Origin: Acidobacteriota bacterium | GTDB taxonomy: Bacteria; Acidobacteriota; Blastocatellia; Pyrinomonadales; Pyrinomonadaceae | Length of the DNA: 64,000 nt | Reading direction: 5' to 3' | NCBI GenBank assembly: GCA_016715115.1 | Contig: JADKBM010000016.1 | Coordinates: 558,001-622,000 of the forward strand | Shown here: positions 26,845 through 35,532 of the stretch, piece after piece | Numbering within the stretch: position 1 is the stretch's first letter | How the letters are laid out: every line of letters begins with the position of its first letter | Program-made: the position numbers and the translations under genes | The notes under the pieces: generated by a model | The model's database searches: none | What the model saw: only the letters and a program-made list of their open reading frames with translations | What the model was told of the DNA's origin: nothing

Positions 26845-27400
26845 ACATTCCGCCTGCGGGATACTTCGCCATTATTTCGGGCGGCGCGACCTCACGCGCG
26901 AGCGACCACGTAAAATCCATTTCAGCATTAATCGTCGCCGTTGCCATCCGCGCTTCGAGCATCATCAGGACGCTCCCGTAAAAAAGAAACAGGATCCCGA
27001 TCAGCCCGACCGGTATCGGGATCCATCTATAAATGCCGAAGATCCCGACGATCCCGATCGAAACGCTGGTCAGGACAAAGATGGCGAGTCCCCAGTAAAA
27101 AACGACCATCGCGCGCTGAAGCAAGCGCGAACGGCTGGTGACCTTGTCGAGCAGGTCAATGATGACTTCGATCCGCCGGCTATAAAGCAATACTTCGCTC
27201 TTGTCCTTGGTCGTGATCAGATCCGCCAAACGGTCTTCGAGAATGCGAACGCGGTCGATTACGCGTCCGAGCCTCGTCGAGGTCGAAAGCACAATCGAAC
27301 CGGTCGCCGATATCAGCAACGCCGGCGTGATCATCGCCGTCAGAAACTCGATCGTCGAGTTAAGGGCGTTGGGGTTTACGTTTAACAGATCGCCAGACAT
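26777..27400 (-). CDS. DUF2721 family membrane protein
   Basis: A 207-residue membrane protein: one N-terminal hydrophobic segment (IEFLTAMITPALLISATGSIVLS), a charged cytosolic helix (RLGRVIDRVRILEDRL), then two transmembrane helices (MVVFYWGLAIFVLTSVSIGIVGIFGIYRWI and GLIGILFLFYGSVLMMLEA). The S(T)RLGR-x-DR-x-R sequence is the DUF2721 hallmark. The role is unknown. Start 27400 (MSGDLLNVN) excludes 36 residues translated from border repeat further upstream. C-terminal end overlaps the radical SAM gene. Confidence 0.83.
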   Translation of the reverse strand: MSGDLLNVNPNALNSTIEFLTAMITPALLISATGSIVLSTSTRLGRVIDRVRILEDRLADLITTKDKSEVLLYSRRIEVIIDLLDKVTSRSRLLQRAMVVFYWGLAIFVLTSVSIGIVGIFGIYRWIPIPVGLIGILFLFYGSVLMMLEARMATATINAEMDFTWSLAREVAPPEIMAKYPAGGMYGTTTGAAVSEIVAKRRTRKKS

Positions 27401-27540
27401 ATCTTGATTTGGGAATCCGGATGTGGGATTGCGGATTTGGCCGTAATCAATCCCGACTTTTCCAAAAGCAAGAATCAATTCTAAACTAGATTCGTCAAAA
27501 CTATGCAAATCCGAAATCAGAAATCACAAATCGAAAATGG
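27401..27540. repeat. Border tract between divergent genes
   Basis: Left side (DUF2721 5' end) reads GATTTGGGAATCCGG and GATTGCGGATTTGG on plus, i.e. C/A-rich words on that gene's own coding strand. Right side reads CAAATCCGAAATCAGAAATC and enters the first codons of the esterase. The two sides are approximate reverse complements although the genes diverge. Confidence 0.8.
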
Positions 27541-28507
27541 TACCGTTGTTTGCCTTCAGCATAAAAGCCGGATACTTGAGAACAACCCGGCGGGCGATCC
27601 GCACATTCGCGATCTGTATGTTTATCTGCCGCCGAATTACGATGAATCGCTCCGTTATCCGAGCGTCTATGTTCTTTCGGGTTTCACCGGCCGCGGGAAA
27701 ATGCTGCTCAACGACAGTGCCTTCACACCGAATTTCGCCGAGCGGATGGACCGATTGATCGCAACGGAGCGGATCCGTCCGATGATCGCGGTTCTGCCGG
27801 ATTGTTTTACACGCTTCGGCGGTTCGCAGTATTTGAATTCGACCGCAACGGGCAATTACGAGAGTTATTTGACGGATGAGATCGTCGGATTCGTCGACGC
27901 GACGTTTCGGACGATTCCCGATCGCGCGTCGCGAGCGGTGATTGGCAAGTCCTCGGGCGGTTACGGCGCGCTGATGATGGCGATGCGCCACGCCGATCGT
28001 TTCGGCCTCGTGTGCTCGACCGCCGGCGATGCCTACTTCGAGTGCTGTTATCTCCCGGATTTCGTGAAAGCGTACCGCGCGATCAAGGGCGACCCCGACG
28101 CGCTGATCGCAAAGATGTGGAACGAGGAAGCGAAAAAAGGCAAGCACGATTTCGACGGACTCAATCTGATCGGAATGAGCGCGTGCTACTCGCCGAACGG
28201 CACGGGATTCGATCTTCCGTTCGATCTCGAGACGGGCGAACTGCGACCGGACATTTGGGCGAAATGGCTCGAAAACGATCCGGTGCGGCTTGTGGAAAAG
28301 TCTGTGGAAAACTTGCGGTCCCTTGAGTTGCTTTACATCGACGCCGGCACCAGCGACGAGTTCGCGCTCGACGTCGGCGCCCGTGTGTTGGCCTCAAGAC
28401 TTCGGGATTTCGGGATCGATCACATTCACGAAGAATTCGACGGCGGGCATTTCAATATCTCGTACCGCTTCAACGGAGTTTTGGAGAGGGTGTCGGACGC
28501 TCTTTGA
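27503..28507 (+). CDS. Alpha/beta-hydrolase esterase (esterase D/Fes-like)
   Basis: A 334-residue esterase fold without signal peptide. The nucleophile elbow is GKSSGGYGAL (Ser in G-x-S-x-G), with YVYLPPNYDESLRYPSVYVLSGFTG at the fold start. A late FDGGHFNISYR supplies the catalytic histidine. It resembles the esterase D/enterochelin esterase group; substrate unknown. The first about 12 residues (MQIRNQKSQIEN) are encoded by the border repeat, so the ATG at 27503 may have been donated by it. I see no better downstream start before the conserved NPAGDPHIRDLYVYLPP. Confidence 0.82.
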   Translation: MQIRNQKSQIENGTVVCLQHKSRILENNPAGDPHIRDLYVYLPPNYDESLRYPSVYVLSGFTGRGKMLLNDSAFTPNFAERMDRLIATERIRPMIAVLPDCFTRFGGSQYLNSTATGNYESYLTDEIVGFVDATFRTIPDRASRAVIGKSSGGYGALMMAMRHADRFGLVCSTAGDAYFECCYLPDFVKAYRAIKGDPDALIAKMWNEEAKKGKHDFDGLNLIGMSACYSPNGTGFDLPFDLETGELRPDIWAKWLENDPVRLVEKSVENLRSLELLYIDAGTSDEFALDVGARVLASRLRDFGIDHIHEEFDGGHFNISYRFNGVLERVSDAL

Positions 28508-28574
28508 TTCCAAATTCCATATTCCAAGATTCCTGGTCGATGTAACTTGGAATTCTGGAATTTGGAATCTTGAA
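28508..28574. repeat. TTCCAAATTCC hairpin between convergent genes
   Basis: CCAAATTCCATATTCCAAG on the left pairs with CTTGGAATTCTGGAATTTGG on the right around a short loop, spanning the whole 67-bp gap between the two stop codons. It could act as a bidirectional terminator, though no T-run is present. Confidence 0.85.
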
Positions 28575-28898
28575 TCAGTTCGTCCTGATCCGTTCCACTT
28601 CCCTGTTCATCTTTCCGGTCAACATATAGAACACCATCTTGTAGTCCGAAATGAACGACCACAGCGGATACTTGAACGACGCGGGCTTGTTCTTCTCGAC
28701 AAAAAAGTGACCGACCCAGGCAAAGCCGTAACCGGCGACGAGGACCACTGGGAGAAGCAAATATCTGCCGGTCGCGATGAACCAAACGAGCAAAACCATT
28801 GCGAGCGTCGTTCCGATGAAATGCAACAGCCGATTCACCGGATCGCGGTGCTCGCCGACATAAAAATCCCAAAATTCCGAGTAGTTCTTGATCTCCAT
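28575..28898 (-). CDS. Mpo1-like (DUF962) membrane protein
   Basis: A 107-residue membrane protein of the DUF962/Mpo1 family. Diagnostic segments: FYVGEHRDPVNRLLHFIGT near the start and YGFAWVGHFFVEKNKPASFKYPLWSF later, with conserved His residues positioned as metal ligands. Yeast Mpo1 is an iron-dependent dioxygenase in fatty-acid alpha-oxidation; bacterial homologues are less studied. Three hydrophobic helices. It ends against the esterase gene and starts 4 bp from the next minus-strand gene, so it is probably in one operon with 28902-30310. Confidence 0.87.
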   Translation of the reverse strand: MEIKNYSEFWDFYVGEHRDPVNRLLHFIGTTLAMVLLVWFIATGRYLLLPVVLVAGYGFAWVGHFFVEKNKPASFKYPLWSFISDYKMVFYMLTGKMNREVERIRTN

Positions 28899-28901
28899 TG
28901 A

Positions 28902-29237
28902 TTACCTCGAAGTTCTCACGATCTCCGCGACGAGCGCGGACACGAAAATCAAACCCGTCGTGAGGATTCCGCCAATGAATGAAAACACAACGACCGCGAG
29001 CGCGATGCTGACAAACGGGTTCATTTCACGTTTCAACATCGGGCCAAGCGCGAAGGCCGCGAGCGCCGAAACGATCGCGCTGAGAAGGAACGCGCCGCCG
29101 ATGTAAACCCCGATCGCCCAATTCGCGTCGCGTTCCGAAAAACCGTTGAGAACGATGATCAGCACAACAAAAAGTCCGGCGCCGATCGCCGCGCTGATCA
29201 GAAACGTCAGGCCGAATGTGACGATCTTCGCGGTCAT
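28902..29237 (-). CDS. Hypothetical membrane protein (111 aa)
   Basis: Small integral membrane protein with three to four hydrophobic helices (IVTFGLTFLISAAIGAGLFVVLIIVL, AIGVYIGGAFLLSAIVSALAAFALG, FVSIALAVVVFSFIGGILTTGLIFV). No recognisable family. Its start ATG overlaps the stop of the upstream aldo/keto reductase gene (4 bp), and it ends 3 bp before the Mpo1-like start, so the three are one transcription unit. Confidence 0.7.
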   Translation of the reverse strand: MTAKIVTFGLTFLISAAIGAGLFVVLIIVLNGFSERDANWAIGVYIGGAFLLSAIVSALAAFALGPMLKREMNPFVSIALAVVVFSFIGGILTTGLIFVSALVAEIVRTSR

Positions 29238-30310
29238 TCCGTTGCGAAAAGCTGCGCGAATTGTTCCGCCGAAACGGGCTCCGATTCGGCCAATTTCATA
29301 TTTTCAACAACGTGAGCGGCGCTGCTCATACCGACGAGCGCCGTCGTTACGCCCGGCGTCGAACGGACGAATTCGATCGCCGAAAGCGCGTCGGTCAACG
29401 GATTGCCGAGCGTTTCGCGGATATGAAACGGCACGCTGTGCGTCAGTTTGCCCTGGAGGATCGACGCGCTGCACATAGCCGTCAGGCCAAGTTCGGCGGC
29501 GGCCGCGAACGCCGTGTAAACTTTGCCTTTAACCGCCTGATTCGGAATGAGATACGCCTCTGGCATCGCGAGATTGTGCGGCAGCTGAATGAATCGGAAA
29601 CCGTGTTCATCGCCCGCGACCTGGCGCGCAACTCCAACCATACGCTCCATCGAATGATAACTCGCGTTGTCCGGCAAGACCCGAAAACCGTTCCACGTCG
29701 CCGCGCCATAGAACCCGATCCGGCGTGAGCCTCGGATCTCTTCGAGCCGTTCGAAAGCCTTCGCGAGCCGCGCTTCGAACGTATACTTGTCGACCGCGCC
29801 GAGCTGCGATTCCGGGTTGTGGATGTAGAAGAGATCGATCGATTCGAGCGACATATTCCGCAGCGATTGATCGATCTGATCCTCGAGATAATCCGGCGTC
29901 ATACAATGGCTTCCGCCGGCCAAATCCTCGAACCGCGCGATTCCCTTTTTGACGAAATTTTCCTCGAAATAATGATTTACGTCCTTCGGCGGCTCGCCGT
30001 CGAACGGCAGGAAACCGGCCTTGGTCGAGATGAACAACTCATCGCGTCCGATACCCTTTTCGGCGAGCGATTTAAGCGCCTCGCCGATGCTCCGTTCCGA
30101 ACGCTGAAAACGATAATTCGCAGCCGTATCGATGACATTGCCGCCCGATTCGACGAATTGCACGATCCCGTCCGTGTATTTCCGGTCCGTTTCCTCGTCC
30201 CAATTGCCGAGATACGTTCCGATCCCGATCGACGAGACACTAAATCCCTGCGCCTCGCGGAAATGTCCCGCGGCGGCGTTTGGAAAGCGTTTTATGAATT
30301 TTTTGGTCAT
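29234..30310 (-). CDS. Aldo/keto reductase family oxidoreductase
   Basis: NAD(P)H-dependent (beta/alpha)8 oxidoreductase of 358 residues. The tetrad is Asp61 (NVIDTAANY), Tyr66, Lys97 (STKAG) and His164 (FYIHNPE). A cofactor-binding end (VGMSSAAHVVENMK) is present. Larger than typical 280-330-residue members because of an insert (VNHYFEENFVKKGIARFEDLAGG, about 111-133). Substrate unknown. First gene of the minus-strand trio with the membrane protein and Mpo1-like gene. Confidence 0.88.
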   Translation of the reverse strand: MTKKFIKRFPNAAAGHFREAQGFSVSSIGIGTYLGNWDEETDRKYTDGIVQFVESGGNVIDTAANYRFQRSERSIGEALKSLAEKGIGRDELFISTKAGFLPFDGEPPKDVNHYFEENFVKKGIARFEDLAGGSHCMTPDYLEDQIDQSLRNMSLESIDLFYIHNPESQLGAVDKYTFEARLAKAFERLEEIRGSRRIGFYGAATWNGFRVLPDNASYHSMERMVGVARQVAGDEHGFRFIQLPHNLAMPEAYLIPNQAVKGKVYTAFAAAAELGLTAMCSASILQGKLTHSVPFHIRETLGNPLTDALSAIEFVRSTPGVTTALVGMSSAAHVVENMKLAESEPVSAEQFAQLFATE

Positions 30311-30435
30311 CTTTGATAGTAGACGCTGATATCAGCAGACGGTTTCACGTCTTTTCGCTGGAAAAACTCCGATAGCATAAATTGGGTTAACGTGAATTCC
30401 GACGCATCCACCGAACTCCATCAAATCGAAAATCG

Positions 30436-32136
30436 CTAGATCCTAATGTTCCCGATCTTCTCAGTCTTTTTTCCCGATTCCGGCTTGAGATACGGAGAAT
30501 CCTTTTCCTCGCGCCTTGAACCCGACTCGGGCGAGTGCCATTTTTGCCATTCGGCCGGCGCGTCAAACGTTTCGCCGCCGTGTTTCGTCAGGCGCTTGCG
30601 GATGCGGCACATCACCGGCGTGTTGATGCCGACGCCCGAAATAATGGCCTGGCCTTTGGTCAGCGCCGGCAGTTCGGCGAGCATCGCGCGGCCCGCGCCT
30701 TCGACTGACTGCGCGACCGTTTGCTGATCAATCGGATTAACAATTCGCATAATGATCTGCGTCATACACTGCGACAGAACGTCTTGATCGAGTTTGCCCG
30801 GGCGTTGCGTGATCAGTCCGATTCCGACGCCGAATTTTCGGCCTTCGGACAGGATCTGTTTCAAGATGTTCGTCGAAACGACGCTCGCGCCGGCCGGAGC
30901 GAAGCGATGCGCTTCCTCGAGCAAAGTGAACACCGGATAACCGACCGCGTCGCCCGTCTCCTTTGGCGTTTCGCCGCGGACCATCGTCATCCGCGCCTTG
31001 TTGATCCGTCGAAGCAGCGTTCCGACGATTACTTGCTGTTCGTGCTGCTCGATATCGGACAGCTGAAGGATCGTGCATCGCCCGGGCTTGAAAAGCTCGG
31101 TCAACTCAAGATGCTCGCTGTCGTGGAACAACGAGTTTTTCTTCTGAAACCGCGATCGCAGACGCCACAAAAGCCCGTCGATCGATGAAATATTTCCGCC
31201 CGCGCCCGGTTTCTTTTCGTCGCCGAACTTCTGGTTTTCGACCTCGATGTCGAGATCGTCGTAACCGTACTGATAATCGCGTTTGCCTTCCGCACGAAGT
31301 TTCAGTTCAAGCCCTCGGAACGACTGCGACAGAAAATGAAGCATCTTGTCGCTCGTCCCGTCCGGCAATAGATATCGAATATCGGATTCGGTCAGCGACG
31401 AAAACCTGACCTTGATCTTGTCGGGCGTGAAGATTCGGACTTCCGGCTGATATCCGTTCGGCCCGGCGAATTGCGAATCGCCCTGGATCGAACTCATCGT
31501 GTGATATTCGCCGTGCGGGTCGACGATCAGGACCGCCGCGCCGTTGTACGGACGCATCAACTCTTCGACCAGAACGCCGGCCGTGTACGACTTGCCCGAA
31601 CCGGTCGACGCGAGAATCGCGAGATGTGTCGAAACAACGTCCTTGACCGAAAGGACGATCGGAACCTCGCCGTTTTTTCGTGTCAGCAAACTGCCGATAT
31701 GCGCCGAGCCGTTCTCCGATTCCTGTTTCGGGCTGAGCATTTCGGCGAGAGTTTCGGACGAGGCCAGATAACACGTGTCGCCCGGATTCGGCGGAATCCT
31801 CGGATTGTTGAAATCGCCAACCGACTGGTCGAAGAAACCGATCGTCTCGACCGTCACCTCGTAAAGCTCGGTCGCGCCGGAATCGAGTCCGATGAGCGCC
31901 GAAACGAGCGACGGCGGTGTGTTCGGATCGGCGAGAAACGCGTCGGGAAGATTGCGCACAAGGCGCCGGCCTTTGATCGTCCCGACGATCCGCATCGTAT
32001 CGACGCCGTCGCGCGATTCATAGTAAACAAACTCGCCGATCCGCGTCTGGCGGTTGTCGCGCGTGATGAAAAGATATTCGTGCGGTTCGTCGCCTGGCCC
32101 TTTGACGGTTCCGACGGCCGGATCGTTGGTCGACAT
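30436..32136 (-). CDS. herA: HerA-like hexameric ATPase with HAS-barrel
   Basis: A 566-residue FtsK/HerA-superfamily DNA-pumping ATPase. The N-terminal region (about 20-125) is a HAS-barrel (EYLFITRDNRQTRIGEFVYYE ... NPGDTCYLAS). Walker A is ASTGSGKS at 176-183; a Walker B FTLLEEAHR follows near residue 415, and the arginine-finger/sensor region near ITQRPGKLD. HerA pairs with the NurA nuclease to resect DNA ends in archaea and some bacteria. Here nurA lies 27 kb away, on the same strand. The C-terminal tail (about 30 residues, SGSRREEKDSPY...) is low-complexity and charged. Confidence 0.88.
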   Translation of the reverse strand: MSTNDPAVGTVKGPGDEPHEYLFITRDNRQTRIGEFVYYESRDGVDTMRIVGTIKGRRLVRNLPDAFLADPNTPPSLVSALIGLDSGATELYEVTVETIGFFDQSVGDFNNPRIPPNPGDTCYLASSETLAEMLSPKQESENGSAHIGSLLTRKNGEVPIVLSVKDVVSTHLAILASTGSGKSYTAGVLVEELMRPYNGAAVLIVDPHGEYHTMSSIQGDSQFAGPNGYQPEVRIFTPDKIKVRFSSLTESDIRYLLPDGTSDKMLHFLSQSFRGLELKLRAEGKRDYQYGYDDLDIEVENQKFGDEKKPGAGGNISSIDGLLWRLRSRFQKKNSLFHDSEHLELTELFKPGRCTILQLSDIEQHEQQVIVGTLLRRINKARMTMVRGETPKETGDAVGYPVFTLLEEAHRFAPAGASVVSTNILKQILSEGRKFGVGIGLITQRPGKLDQDVLSQCMTQIIMRIVNPIDQQTVAQSVEGAGRAMLAELPALTKGQAIISGVGINTPVMCRIRKRLTKHGGETFDAPAEWQKWHSPESGSRREEKDSPYLKPESGKKTEKIGNIRI

Positions 32137-32270
32137 AATTTTCGGAAATTATACCACGCGAACCGCGGTCGGGAACAAAAGCTTCCGGCGAAGCGTCTAA
32201 GGCCGCGGTGCAACCAAAAAGGAAACGGATCGGCGGCCGCGGATTCTCTGAAATTTCGGGAGGAAAATCT

Positions 32271-32606
32271 ATGTACAACAAGACCATTTTGCGAAATCTG
32301 TGGCTCGGCGTGACTTCGATCGCCGTCGTTCTGGCGCTGACGATCTGGTTCGGCTATGAATCGGAGCGTCTGCGTTTCATCGTTCTTGCACTCAACCTGG
32401 CAACGTTCCTGCTCGCCTTGCCGTCAAGCCTGATCGTCATTCCCGTTGCGTTCGCGGCGAATTACTATCTCGACATCAACGCGCTCTCGACGGGCGGAAT
32501 CTACTTCAACTCGTTCATCCTGCTGTTCGTCGGCGCGGTCCAGTGGTTTTTGATCACGAATCAGATCGCACCGTTCGAATCGCGTATGCAACGGCTCGAG
32601 ATCTGA
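32271..32606 (+). CDS. Small hypothetical membrane protein (111 aa), with duplicated 3' end
   Basis: Membrane protein with three hydrophobic stretches (LGVTSIAVVLALTIWFGY, FIVLALNLATFLLALPSSLIVIPVAF, FNSFILLFVGAVQWFLIT). The ATG at 32271 is preceded by GGGAGGAAAA, which rules out the longer frame from 32208. Family unknown. The last 28 codons plus about 180 bp of downstream DNA have been copied in tandem four more times (to 33670). The copies keep the coding sequence almost unchanged but have no start codon, so only this first copy makes a full protein. Confidence 0.72.
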   Translation: MYNKTILRNLWLGVTSIAVVLALTIWFGYESERLRFIVLALNLATFLLALPSSLIVIPVAFAANYYLDINALSTGGIYFNSFILLFVGAVQWFLITNQIAPFESRMQRLEI

Positions 32607-33670
32607 GATTAGCTGCCACGAATTACACCGATTCCACGAATCATCCTTCGGCCGGCTCATCAAGCCGGCCGAACCTCGTTCAGCTTGGTCCCTCCATCGC
32701 AGTCTGAATTCTGCCTTTTCTCATTCGCCCCCAGCAACTTTTTTGCCTTTTGCCTTTAACCTTTTCCCTTTTTCCTTTCCTTTTGCTGTTCGTCGGCGCC
32801 GTCCAGTGGTTTTTGATCACGAATCAGATCGCGCCGTTCGAATCGCGTATGCAACGGCTCGAGATCTGAGATTAGCTGCCACGAAATACACCGATTCCAC
32901 GAATCATCCTTCGGCCGGCTCATCAAGTCGGCCGAACCTCGTTCAGCTTGGTCCCTCCATCGCAGTCTGAATTCTGCCTTTTTCTCATTCGCCCCCAGCA
33001 ACTTTTTTGCCTTTTGCCTTTAACCTTTTTCCCTTTTTTCCTTTTCCCCTTTTTGCTGTTCGTCGGCGCCGTCCAGTGGTTTTTGATCACGAATCAGATC
33101 GCACCGTTCGAATCGCGTATGCAACGGCTCGAGATCTGAGATTAGCTGCCACGAATTACACCGATTCCACGAATCATCCTTCGGCCGGCTCATCAAGTCG
33201 GCCGAACCTCGTTCAGCTTGGTCCCTCCATCGCAGTCTGAATTCTGCCTTTTTCTCATTCGCCCCCAGCAACTTTTTTACCTTTTGCCTTTAACCTTTTT
33301 CCCTTTTTCCCTTTTTCCCTTTTTGCTGTTCGTCGGCGCGGTCCAGTGGTTTTTGATCACGAATCAGATCGCACCGTTCGAATCGCGTATGCAACGGCTC
33401 GAGATCTGAGATTAGCTGCCACGAATTACACCGATTCCACGAATCATCCTTCGGCCGGCTCATCAAGTCGGCCGAACCTCGTTCAGCTTGGTCCCACCAT
33501 CGCAGTCTGAATTCTGCCTTTTTCTCATTCGCCCCCAGCAACTTTTTTGCCTTTTGCCTTTAACCTTTTTCCCTTTTTCCCTTTTTGCTGTTCGTCGGCG
33601 CGGCCCAGTGGTTTTTGATCACGAATCAGATCGCGCCGTTCGAATCGCGAATGCAACGGATCGAGATCTA
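32522..33670. repeat. Tandem duplication array, five copies, period 262-270 bp
   Basis: Each unit starts with GCTGTTCGTCGGCGC (32522, 32785, 33055, 33325, 33587), the C-terminal codons of the membrane-protein gene up to its TGA. There follow GATTAGCTGCCACGAATTACACC, a GCCGGCTCATCAAG...GCCGGC hairpin-like segment and CCTCGTTCAGCTTGGTCCC, then a pyrimidine-rich CCTTTTTCCC tract of variable length. The fifth copy is truncated at GAGATCTAG. Period changes (263, 270, 270, 262) come from the pyrimidine tract. Confidence 0.95.
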
Positions 33671-33685
33671 GTCGGTGAGCAGTCA

Positions 33686-33807
33686 GACTGGAGCGCAGGC
33701 GTCCCCGCCTGCAATGAGCGCGGAGCGCGAACGGGGTCGGGGATCAGACGCCGCGGCCTTTACGGCGTTGCACGCCGTATGCAAGCGGGGACGCTTGCGC
33801 TCCAGTC
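33686..33807. mobile_element. MITE-like palindromic element, copy 1 (122 bp)
   Basis: Terminal inverted repeats GACTGGAGCGCAGGCG... and ...CGCTTGCGCTCCAGTC, each about 28 bp, with internal GCAATGAGCGCG. A near-identical element lies at 44720-44853. No transposase is encoded. It sits between the tandem array and the first amidohydrolase gene. Confidence 0.85.
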
Positions 33808-33866
33808 GGGTCGATAGGATGGCCCTGACTTTCAATTTTCCGTCGCTCACGATTACAATCGCTGTC

Positions 33867-35525
33867 ATGAGACAATTTTTAGTAGCCGCATTTTTGACCG
33901 CGATCTGTGCCGCCGGTGTTTTCCCTTTTGATATCAAGCCCGATCTGATCGTCTTCAACGCCAACGTCCGGACGCTTGACCGCTCTAAACCGACGGCGCA
34001 GGCGTTTGCGGTTCTGAACGGTCGGATCGTCGCCGTTGGGACGACCGCCGAGATCAAACTGCTCGCCGGTCCGAAAACCGAGCGCATCGACGCGGGCGGA
34101 AAACTCGTGATTCCCGGATTCAACGACGCTCACGTCCATTTTCTCGACGGCGGCGCCGGGCTCTCAAGCGTCGATCTGCGCGACGCCAAAACCCCTGCCG
34201 AGTTTGTCGAGCGCATTAGGCGTTTCGCGGCGACGCTCCCAAAAGGCCGTTGGATACAGAACGGCAATTGGGACCACGAGAACTGGACGCCGAACGATCT
34301 GCCGACGGCGGCGATGATCGACGCCGTGACGCCGGACAATCCGGTCTTCATCAATCGGCTCGACGGGCATATGTCGCTTGCCAATTCGCTCGCGATGAAA
34401 CTCGCCGGCGTTGATCGAAATACGAAGGAGGTCGCCGGCGGCGAGATCGTCCGCGACAAGGACGGCAATCCGACGGGCGTCTTCAAAGACGAGGCGATGG
34501 GATATATCAACCGCGTCATTCCGGCATTTTCTTACGCCGAACGCGTCGATTATCTGACGGCGGCGACAAATTATGCCGCAAGCCTCGGCGTGACAAGCGT
34601 CCAGGATATGTCTGCCGGTTCCGATATCGGCGTGCTTCAGGACCTCGCGCGGAACGGCAAGCTCAAGACGCGGGTTTACGCCGTTTCACCGCTCGGCGAC
34701 TGGCGGCGTTGGTCCAACACCGGCGTGACGCGCGCGTTCGGCGATCCGCTGCTCCGTGTCGGCGGACTCAAAGGATTTGCCGACGGCAGTCTCGGGTCGA
34801 CGACCGCGTGGTTTTACGAACCTTATCTCGACAAACCCGATTCACGCGGACTCGCGATCGAAGATCCGGAAAGAACCTACGGATACGTTTCGGCGGCCGA
34901 CAAGGCTGGATTGCAGGTGATGATCCACGCTATAGGCGATCGGGCAAACGACGAGATAGTCAAGATCTACGAAAAGGTCGCGAAGGAAAACGGACCGCGC
35001 GACCGGCGTTTCCGTATCGAACATTCGCAGCACCTGAACGACGGCCTGATCAAACGTTTCGCGGCGGCGAACGTTATCGCTTCGATGCAGCCGTTTCACG
35101 TGATCGACGACGGGCGCTGGGCTTGGAAACGGCTCGATCAGAAGCGTCTCAATGGAACTTACGCGTTTCGGACACTCCTCGATTCGGGCGCGCGGCTCGC
35201 ATTTGGGACCGACTGGTTCGTCGCGCCGCTCAATCCGATGTTCGGCATCTACGCCGCCGTCACTCGACGCACCCTCGACGACAAGAACCCGAACGGTTGG
35301 ATTCCGGAACAGAAGATCTCCGTCGAGGAAGCGCTTCGGGCTTACACCGAAGGCTCGGCCTACGCCGAGTTTCAGGAGAATGAAAAAGGCACACTCGCGG
35401 TTGGGAAACTCGCCGATTTCGTTGTTTTGTCGAACGATATCTTCAAGATCGATCCGAACGCGATCGGTCAGGTGAAGGTTCTGAGAACAGTAATGAACGG
35501 TCGGACGGTCTTCAAATTGAGATGA
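33867..35525 (+). CDS. YtcJ-type amidohydrolase, exported
   Basis: A 552-residue amidohydrolase (amidohydrolase_3/YtcJ-like). It has a short signal peptide (MRQFLVAAFLTAICAAGVFP), then the beta-barrel start DLIVFNANVRTLD, metal site His89-x-His91 (NDAHVHF), a central GLKGFADGSLGS carrying the putative bridging Lys, MIHAIGDRAND, EHSQHL and FGTDWFV (late Asp). Family members act on N-formyl or N-acyl amino acids and cyclic amides. It is followed 7 bp later by a shorter paralogue. The start follows a MITE-like element; upstream in-frame sequence from 33675 is inside that element and rejected. Confidence 0.88.
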   Translation: MRQFLVAAFLTAICAAGVFPFDIKPDLIVFNANVRTLDRSKPTAQAFAVLNGRIVAVGTTAEIKLLAGPKTERIDAGGKLVIPGFNDAHVHFLDGGAGLSSVDLRDAKTPAEFVERIRRFAATLPKGRWIQNGNWDHENWTPNDLPTAAMIDAVTPDNPVFINRLDGHMSLANSLAMKLAGVDRNTKEVAGGEIVRDKDGNPTGVFKDEAMGYINRVIPAFSYAERVDYLTAATNYAASLGVTSVQDMSAGSDIGVLQDLARNGKLKTRVYAVSPLGDWRRWSNTGVTRAFGDPLLRVGGLKGFADGSLGSTTAWFYEPYLDKPDSRGLAIEDPERTYGYVSAADKAGLQVMIHAIGDRANDEIVKIYEKVAKENGPRDRRFRIEHSQHLNDGLIKRFAAANVIASMQPFHVIDDGRWAWKRLDQKRLNGTYAFRTLLDSGARLAFGTDWFVAPLNPMFGIYAAVTRRTLDDKNPNGWIPEQKISVEEALRAYTEGSAYAEFQENEKGTLAVGKLADFVVLSNDIFKIDPNAIGQVKVLRTVMNGRTVFKLR

Positions 35526-35532
35526 TTCTTCG

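Noticed and set aside
32756..33541. Minus-strand frames of about 83 codons in each copy of the tandem array
   Set aside because: They repeat with the array, end in the pyrimidine tract and match no family; they are shadows of the duplicated DNA.
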